Shown here: piece after piece, positions 1 to 6,833 of the stretch | Numbering within the stretch: the stretch's first letter is position 1 | How the letters are laid out: every line of letters starts with the position of its first letter | From: Spirochaetota bacterium | Lineage (GTDB): Bacteria; Spirochaetota; Spirochaetia; Treponematales; Rectinemataceae | Length of the DNA stretch: 64,000 nucleotides | NCBI GenBank assembly: GCA_029265615.1 | Contig: JAJUIB010000009.1 | Coordinates: 1-64,000, forward strand | Direction: 5' to 3' | Notes under the pieces: generated by a model | What the model was told of the DNA's origin: nothing | The model's input: the letters and a program-made list of their open reading frames with translations, nothing else | Database searches by the model: none | Made by a program: the position numbers and the translations under genes

Positions 1-2
1 CC

Positions 3-92
3 CCCAAGGCTAAGGGCGTCGTCGACGCGGGTAAGAAAGCCCCCGCGAAGCGCGGACGCCGCAGTGAAGATTCCCGCATGCGGGAGCTGTGA
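3..92 (+). CDS. 3' end of an unidentified gene with a Lys/Ala/Arg-rich tail (partial)
   Basis: Only the last 29 codons are in the window; the frame starting at base 3 ends in TGA at 90-92. The visible tail is basic and low in complexity (PKAKGVVDAGKKAPAKRGRR). Its first bases closely match the DNA at about 850-872 inside the next gene, which encodes PKAKGVAASRG at the start of that protein's linker. This suggests that the lost upstream gene is a paralogue of the next one, or shares its linker. The function cannot be judged from the fragment. The frame assignment rests on this match and on basic composition. Confidence 0.5.
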   Translation, partial: PKAKGVVDAGKKAPAKRGRRSEDSRMREL

Positions 93-116
93 TCGAGCAG
101 GATTTGGTGCATGATC

Positions 117-164
117 GGGCCCAGGGGGCCCGATCGCGGGCCCAGGGGGCCCGATCGCGGGCCC
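117..164. repeat. 21-bp GC-rich tandem repeat, two full copies plus a partial third
   Basis: Two identical 21-bp units occupy 117-137 and 138-158, and the first six bases of a third lie at 159-164. Each unit contains two GGGCCC palindromes and a CGATCG palindrome. The array lies between the end of the upstream gene and the gene at 305 and shows no coding sense. Confidence 0.85.
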
Positions 165-224
165 TCTGGGTTCAATTACGGGCGCCGCGGCGCAAGAACT
201 CTCGCGCCACAGCCCTGTTCTCGC

Positions 225-230
225 TATACT
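225..230 (+). promoter_or_regulatory. Possible -10 box for the HPr-like/PPDK-like operon
   Basis: TATACT at 225-230 matches the -10 box seen before many genes in this window. No good -35 box stands 16-18 nt upstream. A start near 237 would place the hairpin at 240-275 inside the leader. Confidence 0.4.
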
Positions 231-239
231 ACACACAGG

Positions 240-275
240 GCCGTCCGGACTGCCAAACGGTTCGGGCGGCTTTTT
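240..275 (+). terminator. Intrinsic-terminator-like hairpin
   Basis: GCCGTCCGGA (240-249) pairs with TTCGGGCGGC (261-270) with eight Watson-Crick pairs, one G-U pair and one mismatch, and TTTTT follows at 271-275. It could end the upstream transcript. Because it lies downstream of the TATACT box and only 30 nt before the next ATG, it could also be a leader attenuator. Confidence 0.55.
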
Positions 276-304
276 GCTTCTACGGCAAGGAGGGGGCGAC
301 AGCC

Positions 305-1342
305 ATGAAAAACCTTAGCTGCCAATTCGAGGGCCTCGCCGACAGGCAGGGCTTCAACGCCTCGGTCCGCCACATCAAGACCGTCGTTGCAGTGGTCGAG
401 CGGGTGGAAGGCAGGGAAAATCTCGCCGATGTCATCGGTGAGCTCATAGAGGAGCGCCTGCTCGACAAAGACGAGGTGCTACCCGTCGTCGCCATGGTGC
501 TCGGCGACAAATTCCATTACCGGGCGGTTTCGCTCAACCTCCCCTCGGTGGCTCAGGACCTTGCGACCGTTGCTGAGGCAGCGGGAACGTGGAACGCAGT
601 CGATCTCGTCGCCGTCTACCATCATCCCGACCTCGGTCCCATAGCGGTCAACCCGAAAAACCCCAAAAGCCTTGCGCGCATAGACCGGCTATCGCGGAAT
701 GAGTTACTTGTCGCTTGGGCCGGCCGCTATGGTAAGGAGGCGGATGCCGCGCTTCTCGACCAGGCCGCCCAGGCGCTCGCCGCCCTGTTCGCCGGGAAGA
801 CGCCCAAGCCGAAGCTCGATCTTGCAAAGGGAGACTGCACGTACAAGCAGCCCAAGGCTAAAGGCGTCGCCGCTTCGAGGGGCCCCCGTGCGTCGGCTCA
901 GGCTAAGGCCCCGGCTGCTGCGCCGCGCAAAAAAGCTACCGGGGCTGCGGGTGCCCAAGTAGCTTTCGAACACAAGCCCGCGGTCGAGGCCGAACGCGCC
1001 GTGAAACCGGGTTCCCGCATGACCCCGATGTACTCCGTGCAGGTCACGAATGAGCTCTTTCACAACGGCAATGTCGAGGCCTGGAAGCGCATTATCGCGA
1101 GCTACAATGCGAAATATCCCGGCCTTCAAGTGCTCGTGTACTATGATGGCGAGCGCATCGCCGATATCAATGCCCTTTTCAAATGGGGCAAGGTGAAGCA
1201 CGGATCGACGATTCAATTTGCTGTGGCCGGCGACGATATCCAGGGCGTCGCGAAACTCCAGCGCTACCTCGCTCAGGGCGCAAGCCCGCAGTTCGAGGCC
1301 TTTCTCCGGGGCCCCGTCAACGCGACCCTGCCCCTCTTCTGA
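305..1342 (+). CDS. Protein of unknown function with a C-terminal HPr-like domain
   Basis: The product has 345 residues. AAGGAGG at 287-293 stands 11 nt before ATG 305 and sets the start. Residues 1-165 form a globular region I do not recognise. Residues 166-238 are a Lys/Ala/Pro/Arg-rich linker. From about residue 242 the sequence aligns by eye with HPr of the PEP phosphotransferase system: VLVYYDGERIADINALF matches the HPr stretch around its NGK and Ser46 region, and KHGSTIQFAVAGDD matches the last strand. His253 (in ELFHNGN) falls where the phosphorylatable His15 of HPr lies, but the Arg17 and Pro18 that follow it in HPr are absent and a short insertion follows. The gene lies 12 nt ahead of a PPDK-like gene, so the two products probably act together. 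The HPr resemblance is a hand alignment; the partner role is inference. Confidence 0.75.
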   Translation: MKNLSCQFEGLADRQGFNASVRHIKTVVAVVERVEGRENLADVIGELIEERLLDKDEVLPVVAMVLGDKFHYRAVSLNLPSVAQDLATVAEAAGTWNAVDLVAVYHHPDLGPIAVNPKNPKSLARIDRLSRNELLVAWAGRYGKEADAALLDQAAQALAALFAGKTPKPKLDLAKGDCTYKQPKAKGVAASRGPRASAQAKAPAAAPRKKATGAAGAQVAFEHKPAVEAERAVKPGSRMTPMYSVQVTNELFHNGNVEAWKRIIASYNAKYPGLQVLVYYDGERIADINALFKWGKVKHGSTIQFAVAGDDIQGVAKLQRYLAQGASPQFEAFLRGPVNATLPLF

Positions 1343-1354
1343 GGCGACGGTCAC

Positions 1355-4015
1355 ATGGGAAAGGGACATGCCATGAAGGAAAACATCCACTTTTTCAGCC
1401 AGAATCAGACCGTCAAAAAGGGCGTTGATCTTGAAAAGCTCGGCCAGCGCGGAAGGCAGGCGAACGAATTCGCCGAGCTCGCCCTGCCTATTCTGCCCGG
1501 CTTCATCATCGATGCCGACGCCGCAGCCTCCCTCGGCAAGGAAAAGGTATTCGAGGCGATTCGCCCGACGGTAAAAAAGATTGAGGAGATCGTCGGGAAG
1601 CGTCTGGGCGACGCGGCAAACCCCCTCCTCTGGAAGATCGTCGTGTCGCCGAATCTTGCGATCTCGAACTATCCCACGCTCCACAACTTCGGCCTTGCCA
1701 AGGACACGGTTGAGGGCTTCGCCTCCTGGGTCGGCGCCAACTTCGCCGCGCATGAGGTGCTCTTCCTCGTGCGCGGTATGCTCGCCGTTGAGGAGAAGAT
1801 CGCACAAGTCGAGGAGCGCGCGAAGGACCTTGAAACCCTTCACCAGGCTTCTATCGCGGTGTCGAAGGCGCTCGGCGCAGAAAAGCTCGCAAAAACCGCA
1901 GCCGCGCTCATGGACGAGTATGCGCCCTATCTGCCAGAAGGCTTTTTTGCCTCGGCCTCAGGACAGCTCGAGACCGCGCTCAAGCGCGTGTCTCGCCTCA
2001 TCGAGCTCGACGAACAGGATGCCGAGGACACCGCGCTTCTTGTGCAGCCAATGGTCTATGGCAACTATGGCAAGGGATCAGCCTCGGGGGCATTTTTCAC
2101 CCGCGACGTGGTCTCGGGCGAACGCAGGCTCCAGGGGGAGTTCTACCAGGAGCGCTTCAATGAAATCGGCGCCGTCGGAAAGGACATCAACGCCATCGAA
2201 CCGGCGTACCTCAAGGAACTCGAAAAAATAGCGCGAAAGCTCGAAGATCGCCACAAGGAGATCCGCCAGATACGCTTCACCGTCGAGAATAAGAAGCTCT
2301 GGCTCATCGAGCAGCGCCAGGTTGTCGCGAAGAGCACGCAGGCCGACCTCAAGTTGCTACTCGACCTCTGTTCCCGCAAGGTGGTGGACGAGGCCTTTGT
2401 GGTGCAATCCATCGCGCCTGGTCGTCTTAACGAGATACTCCATCCCGTCGTCAATCTTGCAAGCGTTAAAAAGCTAGCGGGCGTGTCCGGCGGCATCGCG
2501 GGAGCGCCTGGCGCGGCGATCGGCCGCGTATATTTCAGCACCGAGGCCCTCCTCGAGGCACACCGCAACGCCCAGCAGCGCGGCGAGGACAAGCGCCTCA
2601 TCCTTGTGATGCCTGCGACCTTTGCGGAGGATGTCAAGGCGATCGAGGTGGCTCAAGGAGTGCTTTCCTGCGAGGGCGGCTACTCAGCGCACGCATCCGT
2701 CGTCGCCCGGCAGTACGGCAAGGTTTCGCTTGTGAAGCCCGAGATGAAAATCCGCGGGAAAAAGGCCGTCATCGGCGACCTTGCGCTCGCCGAGGGCGAC
2801 TATGTGACGATCAACGTACCCTACTACGGAGAACCGCAAATATGGGCCGGCAAAGCCGATCTCATCGAACCCGATCCCAAGGATTCAGGGCTCCTTGACT
2901 TCATCGCACTCGCCAAGGGGCAGATGGGGCACTTCCACGTGCGCGCGAACGCCGACAGCCCACGCGACGCCGCGCTGGCGCTCATGTTTGGCGCCGAGGG
3001 CATCGGTCTTTGCCGCACGGAGCACATGTTTTTCAACGAAAAACGCATCAACGTCATCCGCGAGATGATTCTCGCGGACACGCGCGAGGAGCGGGTTAAG
3101 GCGCTCGACAAGCTCAAGCCCATGCAGCGTGACGACTTCTACGGCCTGTTCAAGACGATGGCAGGCAAAGAGGTGACGATCCGCCTCCTCGATGCGCCCC
3201 TCCACGAGTTTCTTCCGCACAACTCAGGCGAGATGGATGCGCTTATAGCCCATCTTGGCGCAAGGAAGGGAGCGCCAAAGCTCTCCAAGGCCGAGATACA
3301 GGCTCGTTGCGATGCGCTCGCCGAATTCAATCCGATGCTCGGGCACCGCGGCTGCCGCATCGCCGTCTCCTATCCGGAGATTTACGAGATGCAGGTCCGG
3401 GCTATTTTCGAGGCGGTTTACAAGCTCCAGAAGGAGAAAGTCGACGTCCGTCCCGAGGTCATGATACCCATCGTGATGAATGCCGCTGAACTCAAGCTCA
3501 TCGTGTTCGGCAAAAAGATCGAGGGAAAGACCTACCGTGGTCTTGTCGACATCGAAGAAGAGGTTCGGAAGGAGCTTGGCGCCAAACCCGTGCCGTTTAA
3601 GATCGGCACCATGATCGAGCTACCCGCGGCCGCGCTTGGCGCCGGGGAAATCGCGCGCTACAGCGAGTTCTTCTCCTTCGGTACGAACGATCTTACCCAG
3701 ACGACGCTCGGCATCAGCCGCGACGATTTCAACACCTTCATGCCAGATTATTCGCTCTACGATCTAGTGGAGGGGAACCCCTTCTCAGTGCTCACCCCCG
3801 CAGTGAAGGATCTTGTGCAGGTCGCGGTGCGGCGAGGCAAGCTTTCACGTCCTGGTCTTGTCACGGGCCTGTGCGGCGAACACGGCGCAAATCCCGACAA
3901 CATCCGCTTCTGCATGGAAGCCGGGCTCGACTATGTGTCGTGCTCACCCTACCAGGTGCCGCTCTCGATCACTGCGGTCGCCCAAGCGGAGATCGAACGC
4001 CGGGCCGGAGCCTAG
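1355..4015 (+). CDS. PPDK-like PEP-utilising protein with degenerate ATP-grasp domain
   Basis: The product has 886 residues, close to pyruvate phosphate dikinase (about 875), and aligns with it end to end. The PEP/pyruvate barrel is intact: GIGLCRTEHMFF, TIRLLDAPLHEF, FSFGTNDLTQTT and GLCGEHG are all present. The phosphohistidine is kept as His446 in GGYSAHASVVAR. The N-terminal ATP-grasp domain looks disabled: GGKG is GQRG, the arginine of VRSGAR is gone, the Asp and Glu before FTIE are Gln and Arg (QIRFTVE), and Gln of LQTR is Glu. PPDK normally interconverts pyruvate, ATP and Pi with PEP, AMP and PPi; without the nucleotide site, the expected residual chemistry is PEP-dependent His phosphorylation, as in Enzyme I. 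The motif MIELPAAAL is also Enzyme I-like. ATG 1373 is an alternative start. It is the second gene of the operon, followed by a terminator at 4046. Confidence 0.85.
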   Translation: MGKGHAMKENIHFFSQNQTVKKGVDLEKLGQRGRQANEFAELALPILPGFIIDADAAASLGKEKVFEAIRPTVKKIEEIVGKRLGDAANPLLWKIVVSPNLAISNYPTLHNFGLAKDTVEGFASWVGANFAAHEVLFLVRGMLAVEEKIAQVEERAKDLETLHQASIAVSKALGAEKLAKTAAALMDEYAPYLPEGFFASASGQLETALKRVSRLIELDEQDAEDTALLVQPMVYGNYGKGSASGAFFTRDVVSGERRLQGEFYQERFNEIGAVGKDINAIEPAYLKELEKIARKLEDRHKEIRQIRFTVENKKLWLIEQRQVVAKSTQADLKLLLDLCSRKVVDEAFVVQSIAPGRLNEILHPVVNLASVKKLAGVSGGIAGAPGAAIGRVYFSTEALLEAHRNAQQRGEDKRLILVMPATFAEDVKAIEVAQGVLSCEGGYSAHASVVARQYGKVSLVKPEMKIRGKKAVIGDLALAEGDYVTINVPYYGEPQIWAGKADLIEPDPKDSGLLDFIALAKGQMGHFHVRANADSPRDAALALMFGAEGIGLCRTEHMFFNEKRINVIREMILADTREERVKALDKLKPMQRDDFYGLFKTMAGKEVTIRLLDAPLHEFLPHNSGEMDALIAHLGARKGAPKLSKAEIQARCDALAEFNPMLGHRGCRIAVSYPEIYEMQVRAIFEAVYKLQKEKVDVRPEVMIPIVMNAAELKLIVFGKKIEGKTYRGLVDIEEEVRKELGAKPVPFKIGTMIELPAAALGAGEIARYSEFFSFGTNDLTQTTLGISRDDFNTFMPDYSLYDLVEGNPFSVLTPAVKDLVQVAVRRGKLSRPGLVTGLCGEHGANPDNIRFCMEAGLDYVSCSPYQVPLSITAVAQAEIERRAGA

Positions 4016-4045
4016 CGCGCGCGAAGTGCAAGGTTCGTGAAAGAG

Positions 4046-4081
4046 AAGCCGCCCAGGGTGAGCCGGGCGGCTTTGTTTTTT
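4046..4081 (+). terminator. Intrinsic terminator after the PPDK-like gene
   Basis: AGCCGCCC (4047-4054) pairs perfectly with GGGCGGCT (4065-4072) and the T-rich stretch TTGTTTTTT follows. It lies between convergent genes and may also stop transcription coming from the minus strand. Confidence 0.85.
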
Positions 4082-4097
4082 AGGGTAGTGACCTGCG

Positions 4098-4658
4098 TTA
4101 TTCGTTTTTGAAGTCCATTGCCATCGCCTTGCGGAGCTTCGCCCCCACGCTGGCTGCGACCTTTTTGGCGTCGGCGAGCGGAACGCCCGCTTCCTTGTTG
4201 AAGGTTTTCTCGAAGAAGAGCTGCATTGAGTCGTAGACGTCGGGCAGCGCGTAGAAGATAAAGGAAAAATTCATACCCGTTGGCCGCATGATGGTGAACG
4301 AGCCGTAGGAGATTACGGCGTCTTTGCCGTAGTAGATCTTTGTCTGGTTGCGGCATTGAAACACTTCAAGCTCGCTGAACCGGTGGGGAATTTGCTCCGC
4401 ACTTGGTCGTATATAGGGCTCGATGCCCTTCTGGTGGTAGTTCGGCGGCTCGACGAGGATGTGGAGCTTCTTACCATCGGTCTGGAATGTGAGTCCGTCC
4501 TCGGTGGGATAGATGGACTTGACGTTGGCGTAGGAGACCACCTCGTACCGGCTATACGCCGTATGCGTGCTAAAGAACGAAGACACGAGGAACCCGTGGT
4601 CTTTGGGCAGTGCACTCTTCGCGTAGGCGTCAAACAGGTCCATCGCTTTTACCGGCAT
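4098..4658 (-). CDS. Hypothetical protein, 186 aa
   Basis: I do not recognise a family. The product is a soluble protein without a signal peptide or membrane segment, mixed in composition, with several aromatic-rich stretches (HTAYSRYEVVSYANV, NFSFIFYALPDVYDS) and a C-terminal helical segment rich in Ala and Lys. The start is well supported: AGGAGG stands 6 nt before the ATG, and a TTGCGC-16 nt-TATACT promoter lies just upstream. It is monocistronic, facing the PPDK-like operon, and downstream of the TPR gene but with its own promoter. The good ribosome site and own promoter make it a real gene; its role is unknown. Confidence 0.8.
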   Translation of the reverse strand: MPVKAMDLFDAYAKSALPKDHGFLVSSFFSTHTAYSRYEVVSYANVKSIYPTEDGLTFQTDGKKLHILVEPPNYHQKGIEPYIRPSAEQIPHRFSELEVFQCRNQTKIYYGKDAVISYGSFTIMRPTGMNFSFIFYALPDVYDSMQLFFEKTFNKEAGVPLADAKKVAASVGAKLRKAMAMDFKNE

Positions 4659-4676
4659 CTAACTCCTCCTGGGACG

Positions 4677-4704
4677 AGTATAGCATTGGCCGGGAAAAGC
4701 GCAA
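4677..4704 (-). promoter_or_regulatory. Promoter of the 186-aa protein gene
   Basis: On the minus strand a -35 box TTGCGC (4699-4704) and a -10 box TATACT (4677-4682) are 16 nt apart. The predicted start is about ten bases before the AGGAGG site. Confidence 0.6.
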
Positions 4705-4725
4705 GGCCGCAGCTAACTGTGCGAA

Positions 4726-6711
4726 TCACGGGCGGTTTGTCTGCGATGCGCGATTTCGACGCTTCGCCGACGCCTGGGCCTGCGGCGCCGACTGCTTTGC
4801 AGTCGCCGACTGCTTTGCAGTCGCAGGGTCAAGCGCCTCGGCGCGTTCGAATGCAGCGGCGGCGAACTGTGAAAGCCCCTGGCGCTCATAGATGCGTCCA
4901 AGATCGCGCCATGCGCGCGCGTTTCGGGGCTCGAGCTCGGTCGCCTTTCTGAGGGCATCGATCGCGGCCTCGGTGCGGCCGCGACGCGCAAGGAGGAGTC
5001 CGAGGACAATCCAGGGTGCGGCCTCCCTTTTTGCCGCCTCTGGCGCCTTTTCGAGCAGGGCGAGCGCATAGTCGCTTTTTCCGTCACGTTCGAGGCAGAG
5101 GCTGAGCGCGAGGAGCAGTTCTGTATTCGCAGGATCCTCTCGGAGGAGTTCGCGGTAGAGCATGGCGGCCTCGCGGAAACGTCCCGTGTTGCGGTAGGCC
5201 GCGGCGAGAAGCCTGCGCTCGCCTTTGCCGCCGCCATAGGCGAGACCCGTTTCGAGGAGCTTGAGCGCCTTGTCCCAGGCCTTGCGCGCTACAAGCCGGT
5301 CAAGGTACTCGCGCCTAATTTTCTGGTTGTCGGGATAGACGTCAAGATAGGCCTCATACGCGGCGTCGAGCGCCCGCTCGTCGTGGAGCGATTCCGCGAT
5401 CGAGGCGCGATAGAGCAGGGAGAGCTCGTGATCGGGAACGAGCGTGAGCACTTTTTCGAACCAGCCGCTCGCGAGGTCGGGACGCCCGTCGCGATAGAGC
5501 GCCTCGCCGAGTGCGAACATGAGTCGGGGGTCGGCGCCGCGCGCACGGATGAGCGTCTGGATGCGGGGAATGAGGCGCGAGGGCGCCTCGCCGAGCTGCG
5601 CATCGATGAGCGCGGCACAGTACTCTGTCTCGCCAGGGTCGGCTCCTAGGCGCCGCGCCCGATCCACGGCGGTCTTGGCTGCGGCATGCTCGCCGAGCTC
5701 CCAGAGCGTGAGGGCGAGTCCCAGGCGGAAATAGGCCGCTTCGGGGTCAGCTGCGATGGCGCGCTCCCAATGCGCTTTTGCGCGTTCGTATTGGCCGAGT
5801 TCGCGGAGGCTTTCCGCCGCGATGGCTCGGAGCGCAGCATCCTCAGGCCCGGAGCGGAGCAGGGCGAGGGCCTCCGCAAGGGCTTCGCTCCAGCGTTCTT
5901 CGCGAAAGGCGAGCGATGTGCGGATGCGGGCAAGTGCGCGTCCATCCTTCGGGATCAGGGGTATGCCGACATCTGATGCGTCGAGGGCTTGTAGTTCTTC
6001 GCGCGCCTCGTCTTGCCGTCCTGCTTCGATGAGAAGTCCTGCGCGAAGCCAGTGAAGCGAGCGGTCATCGGGTGCGGCCTTGAGGGCGGCCTCGCAGTCT
6101 ACAAGGGCGCTGTCGGGGCGGCCAAGCTCGCGGAGTGCGCGGGCACGCCACAGCCGCGGTCCGGGAGCGTCAAGGCCGTTTTCGATGACAAAACCGAGCA
6201 TTTGCGCGGCAAGATCGGTGTCTCCGCGTGCGATGAGGCGGACTGCGCGCACGAACAGCGCGGTGAGGTAGCCGCGGAATACACGGCGGTCCGCGGGGGC
6301 AAGTCCCACCGCCCGCTCAAGGCAGGCGACGGCAGCTTTGCTGCGCCGTTCCTTAAGGAGGGCGGCGCCGAGCAAGGCCCAGGTCTGTGCGCGATCCGGG
6401 TCCGCCTCGGCACTGCGCTTAAGACAGCTTCGCGCCTCCTCGTGGCGACCGGCCTGCAGGTAAGCTCTCCCAAGAAAAAAGAAGCCTGTCGCCCTGTCTC
6501 CTCCCGCGGTAAGATAGCTGCGCAGTGCTTCAATCGCCTTGCCGGTTTCGCCCAGGGCCTGGTAGCTTCTGCCGAGATAGAGATGCGCTTCGATCGGGGC
6601 TTCGGCCTCCGCAAGGAGGGCGGTGAGGAGGTTCACCGCCTGCCCATAGTCGCGCCCTTGGCCTGCCCTGATGGCCGCTTCGAGAACCTGTTTTGCCTGC
6701 TTAGTCGGCAT
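4726..6711 (-). CDS. TPR-repeat protein
   Basis: The product has 661 residues made almost wholly of tetratricopeptide repeats, recognisable by recurring patterns such as LGRSYQALGETGKAIEAL, WALLGAALLKERRSKAAVACLERA and WRDLGRIYERQGLSQFAAAAFERA. There is no signal peptide or transmembrane segment, so it is probably a cytoplasmic scaffold for protein contacts. The partner is not evident. The C-terminus is low complexity (residues TAKQSA repeated twice) and comes from an 18-bp duplication in the DNA. The ATG is only 8 nt after a TGTAGA -10 box and lacks a ribosome site, so the mRNA is probably leaderless. It is divergent from the sensor kinase gene. Confidence 0.85.
   Translation of the reverse strand: MPTKQAKQVLEAAIRAGQGRDYGQAVNLLTALLAEAEAPIEAHLYLGRSYQALGETGKAIEALRSYLTAGGDRATGFFFLGRAYLQAGRHEEARSCLKRSAEADPDRAQTWALLGAALLKERRSKAAVACLERAVGLAPADRRVFRGYLTALFVRAVRLIARGDTDLAAQMLGFVIENGLDAPGPRLWRARALRELGRPDSALVDCEAALKAAPDDRSLHWLRAGLLIEAGRQDEAREELQALDASDVGIPLIPKDGRALARIRTSLAFREERWSEALAEALALLRSGPEDAALRAIAAESLRELGQYERAKAHWERAIAADPEAAYFRLGLALTLWELGEHAAAKTAVDRARRLGADPGETEYCAALIDAQLGEAPSRLIPRIQTLIRARGADPRLMFALGEALYRDGRPDLASGWFEKVLTLVPDHELSLLYRASIAESLHDERALDAAYEAYLDVYPDNQKIRREYLDRLVARKAWDKALKLLETGLAYGGGKGERRLLAAAYRNTGRFREAAMLYRELLREDPANTELLLALSLCLERDGKSDYALALLEKAPEAAKREAAPWIVLGLLLARRGRTEAAIDALRKATELEPRNARAWRDLGRIYERQGLSQFAAAAFERAEALDPATAKQSATAKQSAPQAQASAKRRNRASQTNRP
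4787..4822. repeat. 18-bp tandem duplication containing a palindrome
   Basis: Units 4787-4804 and 4805-4822 are identical. Each contains GACTGC-TTT-GCAGTC, a 6-bp inverted repeat with a 3-bp loop. The duplication lies inside the end of the TPR gene and encodes the repeated residues near its C-terminus. Confidence 0.85.
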
Positions 6712-6719
6712 GACTCGAC

Positions 6720-6747
6720 TCTACACCCGCGCATCGCCTTACCGCAA
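6720..6747 (-). promoter_or_regulatory. Promoter of the TPR gene (leaderless type)
   Basis: TTGCGG (6742-6747) and TGTAGA (6720-6725) on the minus strand are 16 nt apart, and the ATG at 6711 starts 8 nt past the -10 box. Confidence 0.55.
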
Positions 6748-6794
6748 CGGGCACTGGGGCCGCTCTCGTGCATGTTGAGTTCCCAGGGCCGGTC

Positions 6795-6824
6795 TTGCGG
6801 CGCCGCTTTCGTGCAGGCTATGCT
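6795..6824 (+). promoter_or_regulatory. Promoter of the sensor kinase gene (leaderless type)
   Basis: TTGCGG (6795-6800) and TATGCT (6819-6824) are 18 nt apart. ATG 6834 follows 9 nt later, with no ribosome site, which favours this start over in-frame codons further upstream. Confidence 0.6.
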
Positions 6825-6833
6825 GGATGCGTC

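Noticed and set aside
704-1843. Long open frame (379 codons) on the minus strand across the HPr-like and PPDK-like genes
   Set aside because: It is antisense to two genes with clear protein families and ribosome sites; in GC-rich DNA such shadow frames are common and its protein has no recognisable family.
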